Positions 51,221-62,442 of a stretch of DNA of 64,000 nt are shown here, piece by piece. Positions within the stretch are counted from its first letter, which is position 1. Every line of letters starts with the position of its first letter. A program made the translations under genes and the position numbers. The notes beneath the pieces were generated by a model that was given only the letters and a program-made list of their open reading frames with translations, did no database searches and had not been told where the DNA came from. Origin of the DNA: Microbacterium sp. AZCO (lineage in GTDB: Bacteria > Actinomycetota > Actinomycetes > Actinomycetales > Microbacteriaceae); assembly GCF_039614715.1 (NCBI RefSeq), contig NZ_CP154857.1, positions 2,976,001-3,040,000 of the forward strand, in the 5' to 3' direction.

Positions 51221-52293
51221 CCACGATCGACTCGTTCGACGCGCGGCTCGTGCGCGTGCCGCTCACGCGGCCGTGGGCGAGCGACGTGACGACGGTGGGC
51301 GTCATCGCGACGCACGTCGTGCTCTCGGACGGCGTCGAGGGCTGGGGCTTCTCGTGGACGCCGCAGATCGGCGCGGAGGCCGTGCTCGCCCACCTGGCCC
51401 ACGACATCGCGCCGTTCGCGCAGGGCCGCGACGCCGACCCCGCCGAACTGTGGGACGCCACGTGGGCGCACATCCACGAAGCAGGCGGCGGGGGCGTCAC
51501 GACGATCGGCCTCGCGGGTCTGGATCTGGCGGTGTGGGATGCCACGGCCCGCGCCGCGGGGCTCTCGATCACCGATCACCTCGGCCGCGCGCGGTCGTCG
51601 GCCGTCGCGTACGGCAGCGGCGTCAACCTGCACTACTCACTCGACGAGCTCGTCGCGCAGGCGGAGCGGTGGATCGAGGCGGGCTTCGACGCCGTCAAGA
51701 TCAAGGTCGGCAAGCCCGACATCGCGGAGGACGTCGCGCGCGTGCGCGCGGTGCGCGAGACGCTCGGACCCCGCCGGGCGCTCATGATCGACGCGAACCA
51801 GCGCTGGCACCTGGAGAAGGCGACCGAGGCGATCGCGGCGCTCTCGGCCTTCGACCTCGCCTGGATCGAGGAGCCGCTGCGCGCCGACGACCTCGCCGCG
51901 CACACCGAGCTCGCGCGCCGCATCGCGGTGCCGATCGCCCTCGGCGAGAACCTCCACACGATCCACCGATTCGGCGACTTCCTCCGCGCGGGCGCCGGTC
52001 AGATCGTCCAGCCCAATGTCGTGCGCGTGGGCGGCATCACGCCCTTCCTGCGCATCGCGGCCCTCGCTGCCGACCACCGGGTGGCGCTGCATCCGCATCT
52101 CCTCCCCGAGCTCTCCGGGCAGCTCGCCCTCGCCCTGCCGGAGGTGCCGGGCATCGCACCGCCCCTCGCGGAGGACGTCGAGGACGCCGGCTTCGGCGCA
52201 CTCGGCGCCCTCGCCGACCCGTCCCCCGTGGTCATCGCGGACGGCCGCCTGACCGACCTGCCCCACGTCGGACTCGGCCTCCGCTTCCGCTGA
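51217..52293 (+). CDS. Mandelate racemase/muconate lactonising-family sugar-acid dehydratase or cycloisomerase
   Basis: 358 residues, enolase superfamily. Catalytic Lys161 and Lys163 in VKIKVG; metal ligands Asp192 (IDAN), Glu218 (IEEP) and Glu244 (GENL) with the canonical 26-residue spacing; and a His at 292 or 294 in LHPH. This set fits the mandelate racemase subgroup, which includes galactarate/glucarate dehydratases and galactarolactone cycloisomerase. Overlaps kdgD by ATGA, so it should produce 5-keto-4-deoxyglucarate, from an aldarate or its lactone. Confidence 0.9.
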   Translation: MTTIDSFDARLVRVPLTRPWASDVTTVGVIATHVVLSDGVEGWGFSWTPQIGAEAVLAHLAHDIAPFAQGRDADPAELWDATWAHIHEAGGGGVTTIGLAGLDLAVWDATARAAGLSITDHLGRARSSAVAYGSGVNLHYSLDELVAQAERWIEAGFDAVKIKVGKPDIAEDVARVRAVRETLGPRRALMIDANQRWHLEKATEAIAALSAFDLAWIEEPLRADDLAAHTELARRIAVPIALGENLHTIHRFGDFLRAGAGQIVQPNVVRVGGITPFLRIAALAADHRVALHPHLLPELSGQLALALPEVPGIAPPLAEDVEDAGFGALGALADPSPVVIADGRLTDLPHVGLGLRFR

Positions 52294-52383
52294 ACCCGCC
52301 CCGGCAAGACTCCGCAGACGGGCAGCCGCACGGCGCGAGACCCGCCCGTGCGAGACGCCTCCTGAACCGAAAGGACCCACCGC

Positions 52384-53847
52384 ATGACCAGCACCGCCGT
52401 CCGAGGGACCACCCTCGCCGAGCTCGCCGAGATCGTCGCGGCCGCCGCCGCGGCGGCGCCCGTGTGGCGCGCGTCCTCCGCCGCCGAGCGGGCCGGATGG
52501 CTGCGGGCCGCCGCCGACGCGGTCGACGCCGCCGCCGATGAGCTCGTCGAGATCGCCGACCGCGAGACCCGCCTCGGCGCCGCGCGCCTGCGCGGCGAGG
52601 TCGGCCGCACGACGGGTCAGCTGCGCCTCTTCGCGACCGTCGTCGAGGAGGGCTCGTACCTCGAGCTCACGATCGACGGCGCCGACCCCTCGGCCACGCC
52701 ACCGCGCCCCGAGCTGCGCCGCATGCTCGTCCCGGTCGGCCCGGTCGCGGTCTTCTCCGCGTCGAACTTCCCTTTCGCGTTCTCGGTCGCGGGCGGCGAC
52801 ACGGCGTCGGCCCTCGCCGCCGGGGCGCCCGTCGTCGTGAAGGCCCACTCGGGGCATCCCGAACTGTCCCGCCGGACGGCGGAGATCGTCGCGGCGGCTC
52901 TGGAGGAGGCGGGTGCGCCGGCCGGTTCGCTCGCGCTGATCGAGGGACGGGATGCCGGGAACGCCCTCGTGCAGCATCCCGTGATCCAGGCCGCCGGCTT
53001 CACCGGATCGCTCTCCGGTGGGCGCGCCCTCTTCGACCTCGCGAGCGGCCGCCCCGACCCCATCCCGTTCTACGGGGAGCTCGGCAGCGTCAATCCCGTC
53101 GTCGTGACGCCCACCGCCGTCGCCGCCCGCGGCGCCGCGCTCGCGCAGGGCCTCGTCGGGTCGTTCACGCTCGGCGTCGGGCAGTTCTGCACGAAGCCCG
53201 GCGTGGTCTTCGTGCCGCGGGATGCCGGATTCGAAGAGCTCGTCGCCTCCCACGCCACCTCGGCGGCGGGCGGGCCGCTCCTGACCGACCGCATCACGGC
53301 GGCGTTCCCCGAGGGCGTCGACCGCCTTGTCACCGATCCGTCGGTGTCGGTCGTGGCGGGTGCCCGCTCGGCCGCCGGCGACGACTTAGCCCAGCCCGTC
53401 GTGCTCGCGACGGACGCGACCGCGGTCGCGGAGCGTCCCGACGTGCTGCTCGAGGAGTGCTTCGGCCCGGTCACGCTCCTCGTCCGCTACGACGGGCCCG
53501 ACGACCTGCGCCGCGCGCTCGAGGCCGTGCCGGGCAGCCTCACGGCGACGCTCCACTCCGAGCCGGGCGACGACGTCGCCGATGTGCTCGACCTCCTGCA
53601 GCTCAAGGCAGGGCGCGTCCTCTTCGCCGGCTGGCCGACGGGCGTCGCCGTCACGTGGTCGCAGCACCACGGCGGCCCGTGGCCCGCGACGACGTCGCTG
53701 CACACGTCGGTCGGGGCGACGGCGATCCGCCGGTTCCTGCGGCCGATCGTCTTCCAGGACGCCCCCGAGGCGCTGCTGCCGGAGCCGCTTCGGGATGCCT
53801 CGCTCGAGCACCTCCCGCACCGCCGCAACGGAGTGCTCACGGCCTGA
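52384..53847 (+). CDS. 2-oxoglutarate-semialdehyde (2,5-dioxovalerate) dehydrogenase
   Basis: Aldehyde dehydrogenase of 487 residues that would oxidise the KdgD product to 2-oxoglutarate with NAD(P). Segments of the KGSADH group: RRMLVPVGPVAVFSASNFPFAFSVAGGDTASALAAG, VVKAHSGHPELS, GFTGSLSGGRALFDLASGRPDPIPFYGELGSVNPVVV, and catalytic Cys269 in VGQFCTKPG. The start has GAAAGGACC upstream, 90 bp after the previous stop. It is the final gene of the operon and feeds the TCA cycle. Confidence 0.92.
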   Translation: MTSTAVRGTTLAELAEIVAAAAAAAPVWRASSAAERAGWLRAAADAVDAAADELVEIADRETRLGAARLRGEVGRTTGQLRLFATVVEEGSYLELTIDGADPSATPPRPELRRMLVPVGPVAVFSASNFPFAFSVAGGDTASALAAGAPVVVKAHSGHPELSRRTAEIVAAALEEAGAPAGSLALIEGRDAGNALVQHPVIQAAGFTGSLSGGRALFDLASGRPDPIPFYGELGSVNPVVVTPTAVAARGAALAQGLVGSFTLGVGQFCTKPGVVFVPRDAGFEELVASHATSAAGGPLLTDRITAAFPEGVDRLVTDPSVSVVAGARSAAGDDLAQPVVLATDATAVAERPDVLLEECFGPVTLLVRYDGPDDLRRALEAVPGSLTATLHSEPGDDVADVLDLLQLKAGRVLFAGWPTGVAVTWSQHHGGPWPATTSLHTSVGATAIRRFLRPIVFQDAPEALLPEPLRDASLEHLPHRRNGVLTA

Positions 53848-53875
53848 CCGGCCTGTTTCCCCCGTCGCGGGCGGA

Positions 53876-53911
53876 CCGCGCCCCGCACGCGTGCGCGAAC
53901 GCGGGGCGCGG
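53876..53911. terminator. Bidirectional hairpin terminator
   Basis: CCGCGCCCCGC (53876-53886) and GCGGGGCGCGG (53901-53911) form a perfect 11-bp stem with a 14-nt loop, in the 78-bp gap between the convergent aldehyde dehydrogenase and LacI genes. Confidence 0.8.
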
Positions 53912-53925
53912 CATCCAATCTGCTG

Positions 53926-54939
53926 TCAGGGGTAACCGACGGTGGAGGCGCGCACCGACAGCTCCGGCTCGAACCGGATCGCCACGCCCGCCGGTTCCGC
54001 GGCGCCCGAGACGAGCTGCAGCAGCCGCTCGGCGGCGGCTCGGCCCATCTCGCGCGCGGGCTGCCGCACCGACGTGAGCGGCACGGCGGCGACCGCGGCG
54101 AAGTCGATGTCGTCGTAGCCGACGATCGCGACCTCGTCGGGCACGCGCACTCCCCCGCGCAGGAGGCCGTGCACGACGCCGCACGCGAGGTGGTCGTTCG
54201 TCGTGACGATGCCGTCGGGGCGCTCGTCCGCGGGCATCGCGGCGATCATCTCGCCGAGCTGGATGCCCCATCCCGGGCCCGTCCGCGGTGCGAACGTCGC
54301 GTCGATCCGCGCGCCGGGGGTCGCCGCGACGGCCTGCCGCGCACCTGCGAGGCGCTCGCGCACCTGCCGCACCCCCTCCTCACCTCCGAGGAAGGCCAGG
54401 CGCGTGCGGCCGAGGTCGATAAGATGCTGGGCCGCCATCCGACCGCCCGCGACGTCGTCGAACGACACGGAGTCGAGCACCCCGTCGTCATCGACGCGAT
54501 CGACGAGGACGACCGGGATGCTGCGGGCCAGCCGCCGCGCGAGCCGCTCGCCCGGCTCGCCGAACGGCGAGACGAGCGCGCCCTCGACCTGCACGCGGCC
54601 GAAGAGCTCGAAGTACTCGCGCTCCTTGACCTCGTCGTCGTCGCTGTTGCCGACCAGCACGCGCAGCCCGCCCGAGCCGGCGGCATCCTCCGCTCCCGTG
54701 ACGAGATCGCTGAAGAACGGGTTCGTGATGTTGATGACGGTCATGCCGAGGAGGCCCGAGCGTCCGACGCGCAGCTGCTGCGCCGCCTGGAGCGGCACGT
54801 AGCCGAGCTCGTCCACGGCCTCGCGCACGCGGACGACGATGTCGTCGCTCACCCGCTCCGGCCGGTTGAGCGCGTTCGACACCGAGCTCATCGACACGCC
54901 GGCCCGGCGCGCGACATCCCTGATGCCGACCCGCTTCAT
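53926..54939 (-). CDS. LacI-family transcriptional regulator
   Basis: 337 residues: helix-turn-helix VGIRDVARRAGVSMSSVSNALNRPERV (3-29), sensor domain LLGMTVINITNPFFSDLVTGAEDAA, TTNDHLACGVVHGLLRGGVRVPDEVAIVGYDDIDFAAVAAVPLTSVRQP. ATG 54939 fits the family; a GGGGGG run upstream is a weak ribosome site. It is convergent with the sugar-acid operon and has two LacI-type operators upstream of itself, so it is autoregulated and a second candidate regulator of that operon. Confidence 0.93.
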   Translation of the reverse strand: MKRVGIRDVARRAGVSMSSVSNALNRPERVSDDIVVRVREAVDELGYVPLQAAQQLRVGRSGLLGMTVINITNPFFSDLVTGAEDAAGSGGLRVLVGNSDDDEVKEREYFELFGRVQVEGALVSPFGEPGERLARRLARSIPVVLVDRVDDDGVLDSVSFDDVAGGRMAAQHLIDLGRTRLAFLGGEEGVRQVRERLAGARQAVAATPGARIDATFAPRTGPGWGIQLGEMIAAMPADERPDGIVTTNDHLACGVVHGLLRGGVRVPDEVAIVGYDDIDFAAVAAVPLTSVRQPAREMGRAAAERLLQLVSGAAEPAGVAIRFEPELSVRASTVGYP

Positions 54940-54964
54940 CGCAGAACCCCCCGCCCACATGACC

Positions 54965-55008
54965 GTGAAACGTTTTACAGCCTATCGCTTCTCGGCAAGC
55001 GGTTACCC
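54965..55008. promoter_or_regulatory. Two LacI-type operators in the LacI-galE gap
   Basis: GTGAAACGTTTTACAG (54965-54980) and GGCAAGCGGTTACCC (54994-55008) lie 29 bp apart, upstream of the LacI gene and within the 239-bp divergent gap to galE. The rest of the gap shows no clear element. Confidence 0.7.
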
Positions 55009-55178
55009 GTCGCGCGCCGCCACGAGTTCAGCGGCGCTGATTCCCCGTATCCGCCGCGAAACGCCGCAGCCGAAGCGTCGGGGTCGCGGTCGATCGATGC
55101 TGTGCACGGGAAGCCGGAGCGGGCCGCGGCATCCGTCGGTTTCAGGAGTCGTTCACCGGAACCGGCAGAATGGGTGCC

Positions 55179-56156
55179 ATGTCCTGGCTTGTGACCGGCG
55201 GTGCCGGCTATATCGGCGCGCACGTCGTGCGTGCGCTCGCAGCAGCAGACCTCGCTCCCGTCGTCATCGACGACCTCTCCAGCGGCCACGAGGGCTTCGT
55301 GCCCGAGGGCGTGCCGTTCGTGCGCGGCACGATCCTCGATGCGGCGCTCGTCGAGAAGGCCCTCCGCGATCATGACGTCGAGGGCGTGATCCACGTCGCG
55401 GGCTACAAGTACGCCGGCGTCTCGGTGCGCCGGCCCCTGCACACGTACGCGCAGAACGTCGAGGGCACCCGCGTCGTGCTCGAGGCGATGCAGGCGGCGG
55501 ATGTCGCGAACATCGTGTTCTCGTCGTCGGCCGCCGTCTACGGCACCCCCGATGTGCCGCTCGTCACCGAGGACCTCCCGAAGCGCCCGGCCAGCCCGTA
55601 CGGCGAGTCGAAGCTCATCGGCGAGTGGCTGCTGCGCGATCAGGCGACCGCGACGGCCGAGTCGGAGCATCCCCTCCGCCACACGTCGCTGCGCTACTTC
55701 AACGTCGTCGGCTCGGGCGACCCGGTCGTGTACGACACGAGCCCCCACAACCTCTTCCCGCTCGTCTTCGAGGCGCTCATCGAGGGCCGCACACCGCGGA
55801 TCAACGGCGACGACTACGACACCGAGGACGGCACGAACGTGCGCGACTACGTGCACGTCGCCGACATCGCCGCCGCGCACGTCGTCGCGGCGCAGCGCCT
55901 CGCCGCCCGGCAGGCCATCGAACCGGCCTACAACCTCGGCTCGCAGAACGGGCTGTCGGTGAAGCAGATCATGGATGCCATGGCCCGCGTGACCGGCATC
56001 GACTTCACGCCCGAGATCGGCCCCCGTCGCCCCGGCGACCCCGACCGCATCGTCGCCACCGGCGAGCTCGCCGCCCGCGACCTCGACTGGGCGAACCGCT
56101 ACACGGTCGACGAGATGGTCCGCACGGGCTGGGAGGCCCGTCGCGCGCACAGCTGA
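55179..56156 (+). CDS. galE: UDP-glucose 4-epimerase
   Basis: Leloir-pathway enzyme, 325 residues. NAD-binding GGAGYIG (7-13), Ser116-118 region (FSSSAAVYG), catalytic Tyr141 and Lys145 in SPYGESK, LRYFNVVGSGDP and DGTNVRDYVHVADIA. ATG 55179 gives the conserved MSWLVTGGAG; ATG 55170 would add three residues. No ribosome site is visible, and CAGAAT at 55165-55170 is positioned as a -10 for a leaderless transcript. It is unlinked by operon to galTK at 57667 but in the same region. Confidence 0.94.
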   Translation: MSWLVTGGAGYIGAHVVRALAAADLAPVVIDDLSSGHEGFVPEGVPFVRGTILDAALVEKALRDHDVEGVIHVAGYKYAGVSVRRPLHTYAQNVEGTRVVLEAMQAADVANIVFSSSAAVYGTPDVPLVTEDLPKRPASPYGESKLIGEWLLRDQATATAESEHPLRHTSLRYFNVVGSGDPVVYDTSPHNLFPLVFEALIEGRTPRINGDDYDTEDGTNVRDYVHVADIAAAHVVAAQRLAARQAIEPAYNLGSQNGLSVKQIMDAMARVTGIDFTPEIGPRRPGDPDRIVATGELAARDLDWANRYTVDEMVRTGWEARRAHS

Positions 56157-56211
56157 TTTCATCCCTCTGGGGTGACGCGGGGCGCCCGACCCCGTCGCTA
56201 GCCTGTGGGCC

Positions 56212-56583
56212 ATGGCAACGAATCGTCGGCCGTTCGGCGTCACCCTCGTCGCGCTCATCGCGTGGATCAGCGGCGCGGTCGCGGTCATCCGGGGCATCGT
56301 GACCGTGGCCAACCCGCCCACGAGCGACGACTGGTCGGGGTGGATCGGCGTCGCGATCGGCGTCGTGACCGTCCTCGTGAGCTTCGGGCTGTTCGGCGGG
56401 AACTCCGCCGCACGCGTCCTCGTGACGATCGTCTTCGTCCTCGACCTCGTGAGCGCGCTCATCACGCTGTTCACGTACTTCGGGCCGCTCGTGGTGCTCG
56501 GGGCGGTCGTCAGCGCGGCCCTCGCCGTGATCGGCATCCTGCTGCTCTACACGCGGCGCGCGAACGCGTTCTTCCGCGGCTGA
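56212..56583 (+). CDS. Small four-span membrane protein, unknown function
   Basis: 123 residues with four hydrophobic segments (GVTLVALIAWISGAVAVIRGIVTV, WIGVAIGVVTVLVSFGLF, AARVLVTIVFVLDLVSALITLFTYF, LVVLGAVVSAALAVIGILLLY) and a short Arg-rich C-terminus. Not recognised beyond resemblance to small actinobacterial integral membrane proteins. It follows galE by 55 bp and may be co-transcribed; it ends 6 bp before the convergent LacI stop. Confidence 0.8.
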   Translation: MATNRRPFGVTLVALIAWISGAVAVIRGIVTVANPPTSDDWSGWIGVAIGVVTVLVSFGLFGGNSAARVLVTIVFVLDLVSALITLFTYFGPLVVLGAVVSAALAVIGILLLYTRRANAFFRG

Positions 56584-56589
56584 GCCGCG

Positions 56590-57612
56590 TCAGTCGCGCG
56601 GAGCGGCGGTGCTGTTCCGCAGGGTGAGCTGCGTCTCGATCGTCTCGTAGGCCCCAGCGGCCGATCGACCCGCCTCGATGCGATCGACGAGCAGCGCGAT
56701 CGCCCGCTCCCCGAGCCGGTCGAAGTCCTGCCGCACCGTCGTGAGCGGCGGGCGGTAATCTGCCGCGTCGGCGACATCGTCGAACCCGACGACGCTCACG
56801 TCGCGCGGCACAGACCGGCCGTCACCGGCGAGCGCGCGCAGCATCCCGAGCGCCATCTGGTCGTTCGCGACGAACACGGCACTCGCGTCGGGCGGCAGCT
56901 CCGCGCCGGCCGCGTGACCCGAGGCGGCACTCCAATCGCCGCGAAGGGGGGTGGATGCCTCGGCCCCGGCCGCAGCGAGCGCGTCACGCCAGCCGCGCTC
57001 GCGCTCCGCCGCCGCGAACGAGCCGGTCGGCCCGGCGAGGTGGTGGACGGTCCGATGCCCGAGCGCGAGGAGATGCTCCGTCGCGGCGCGGGCGCCGCCC
57101 GCGTGGTCGGTCACGACGACGCCGAACCGGTCGTCGCGGGGCGAATCGACGACGACGAGCGCGAGATCGGCCGGGGTCGAGGCATCCCGGACCAGATCCG
57201 TCGCCTCGTTCAGGACGATGGCTCCGTCGACGCCCTGGTCGCGAAGGCGCTCGAAGGCCCCCGCGATGGCGGAGGCGGCGCTCTTGCCTCGCGGCGTGGC
57301 GGTCGCAGCGCCGAGCGTCACGACGACGAGCGAGTAGCCGCGCGCGGCCGCGGCATCGGCGACGGCCTGCAGCATGCGCGAATTGCCGACCGTCGCGAGC
57401 GTCGACGCGACAAGGCCGACCGTCTGCGTACGACCCGTGCGGAGGGCGCGGGCGGCGCGGTGCGGACGGTAGCCGAGGCGCGACATGGCCTGCTCGACGC
57501 GGAGGCGCGTGGCGGGGTCGACGCGGGGACTGTCGTTCACGACACGCGAGACCGTCTGCCCGGACACGCCGGCGAGGGCACCCACATCGGCCATCGACAC
57601 TCGACGCTCCAT
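56590..57612 (-). CDS. LacI-family regulator of galTK
   Basis: 340 residues: helix-turn-helix RVSMADVGALAGVSGQTVSRVVNDSPRV (4-31), sensor VGLVASTLATVGNSRMLQAVADAA, VFVANDQMALGMLRALAGDGRSVPRDVSVVGFDD. Start ATG 57612 has GCGAGGGGATC upstream; an in-frame ATG at 57630 is less likely. It is divergent from galT across 54 bp that contain two TGTTGACGNNAACA operators overlapping the galT promoter, so it almost certainly represses galTK and itself. Confidence 0.93.
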   Translation of the reverse strand: MERRVSMADVGALAGVSGQTVSRVVNDSPRVDPATRLRVEQAMSRLGYRPHRAARALRTGRTQTVGLVASTLATVGNSRMLQAVADAAAARGYSLVVVTLGAATATPRGKSAASAIAGAFERLRDQGVDGAIVLNEATDLVRDASTPADLALVVVDSPRDDRFGVVVTDHAGGARAATEHLLALGHRTVHHLAGPTGSFAAAERERGWRDALAAAGAEASTPLRGDWSAASGHAAGAELPPDASAVFVANDQMALGMLRALAGDGRSVPRDVSVVGFDDVADAADYRPPLTTVRQDFDRLGERAIALLVDRIEAGRSAAGAYETIETQLTLRNSTAAPRD

Positions 57613-57629
57613 GATCCCCTCGCCTTCCA

Positions 57630-57673
57630 TGTTGACGATAACACACGGCGGAGTTAGCATGTTGACGTGAACA
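57630..57673. promoter_or_regulatory. galTK leaderless promoter with two operators
   Basis: Operators TGTTGACGATAACA (57630-57643) and TGTTGACGTGAACA (57660-57673) flank the promoter: -35 TTGACG (57632-57637), 17-bp spacer, -10 TAGCAT (57655-57660), with the galT GTG at 57667 at the expected +1. The first operator covers the -35 and the second covers the -10 end and start codon. The transcript should be leaderless. Confidence 0.8.
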
Positions 57674-58829
57674 CGATCGACACCACCCCCGAGCGCCTCG
57701 GCGCGGGCGTCGTCAAGCGCGCCACCCGTCTCGCCGACGGGCGCGAGCTCATCTACTTCGACGACCCGGACACGACGCTCGGCGCCGAGCGCAACGTCGA
57801 CGCCCGCACGCTCGACCCGCGCCCCGAGACGGCGACGATGCGTCTCGACATCCTGACCGGCGACTGGATCTCGGTCGCCGCCGCGCGCCAGAACCGCGCC
57901 TTCCTGCCCCCCGCCGAGCTGGATCCGCTCGCGCCGCAGACCGCGACCAACCCCAGCGAGATCCCGTCGCTCTACGACGTCGCCGTCTTCGAGAACAAGT
58001 CGCCCTCCTTCGGGCCCGCCCTCGCGGAGGCCCACGGCGACGCCCCCGCGGGCTCGAACCCCCCGCTCGGACTCGACGACCTCCAGGCGCTGGGCCTCGG
58101 CCGCACCCGCACGAGCGTCGGCCGCTGCGAGGTCGTCTGCTTCAGCCCCGAGCACTCCGGCTCGTTCGGCACGCTCTCGGTCACGCGCGCCCGCACCGTC
58201 ATCGAGGCGTGGGCCGACCGCACCGCGGCGCTCTCCGCGCTCCCCGGCGTCGAGCAGGTGTTCCCGTTCGAGAACCGCGGCGAGGCGATCGGCGTCACGC
58301 TGCCGCACCCGCACGGGCAGATCTACGCCTACCCGTACATCACGCCGCGCACGACCCGGCTGCTCGACTCGATCGACCGCACCGCACCGGACCTCTTCGC
58401 GCGCATCCTCGACTTCGAGCGGGGCTCCGAGCGTGTGATCCTCGAAGGCGAGCACTGGACGGCCTTCGTGCCGTTCGCCGCGCGCTGGCCGCTCGAGGTG
58501 CACCTGCTCCCGCATCGCCACGTCGCCGACTTCACCGACACGACGGATGCCGAGCGCGACGAGCTCGCGCCGCTCTACCTGCGGCTGCTGCGCGGCGTCG
58601 ACGCGCTCTACGACTCCCCCACGCCCTACATCGCGGCGTGGCACCAGGCGCCCGTCAACGTGGGCCGCGACTCGGTGCGCCTGCACCTCGAGCTCACGAG
58701 CCCCCGCCGGGCCGCCGACAAGCTGAAGTTCCTCGCGGGATCCGAGGCCGCCATGGGCGCCTGGATCGGAGACGTCCCGCCCGAGACCGCGGCCGCTCGC
58801 CTGCGCGACGCCGTGGAAGGAGTGACCCT

Positions 58830-58833
<4 letters not shown>
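57667..58833 (+). CDS. galT: Galactose-1-phosphate uridylyltransferase
   Basis: Leloir-pathway enzyme of 388 residues exchanging UDP between glucose 1-phosphate and galactose 1-phosphate. Active-site His-Pro-His at 214-216 in TLPHPHGQIYAYPYI; also RLDILTGDWISVAAARQNRAFLPP, FENKSPSF, CEVVCFSPEHSGSF and HLLPHRHVADF. Starts GTG 57667, apparently leaderless. Overlaps galK by GTGA. Confidence 0.95.
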
Positions 58834-60008
<1,175 letters not shown>

Positions 60009-60031
60009 CCCCCTCCGCGCCGGCTGAGGCT

Positions 60032-60098
60032 GACGACCCCTCGACAAGCTCGGGGACCCTGGGGCGGGGCGTCTGCCGAGGGTGACGACCCCTCGGCA
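60032..60098. terminator. Repeat copy and hairpin between convergent genes
   Basis: A copy of the window-wide repeat (60032-60058) is followed by TGCCGAGGG (60074-60082) and CCCTCGGCA (60090-60098), a 9-bp stem with a 7-nt loop; the 60085-60105 segment is a diverged second copy. It lies in the 114-bp gap between galK and the DUF4190 gene, which converge. Confidence 0.65.
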
Positions 60099-60122
60099 AA
60101 CCCGGGCCGGAGGCAGACGGGC

Positions 60123-62349
<2,227 letters not shown>

Positions 62350-62370
62350 GCTCAGCGGTCCCGGCAGTGC

Positions 62371-62432
62371 CGAGGGGTCGAACCTGCGTTGCGAGGCGCT
62401 GGGGTTCGACCCCTCGACAAGCTCGGGGACCG
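62371..62432. terminator. Inverted repeat copies between convergent genes
   Basis: CGAGGGGTCGAACC (62371-62384) is exactly inverted at 62403-62416, a 14-bp perfect stem with 18-nt loop. The right arm is part of a full copy of the window-wide repeat (62404-62432). It separates the convergent hydrolase and GH3 genes and probably terminates both. Confidence 0.75.
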
Positions 62433-62442
62433 AGGCGGGGAG

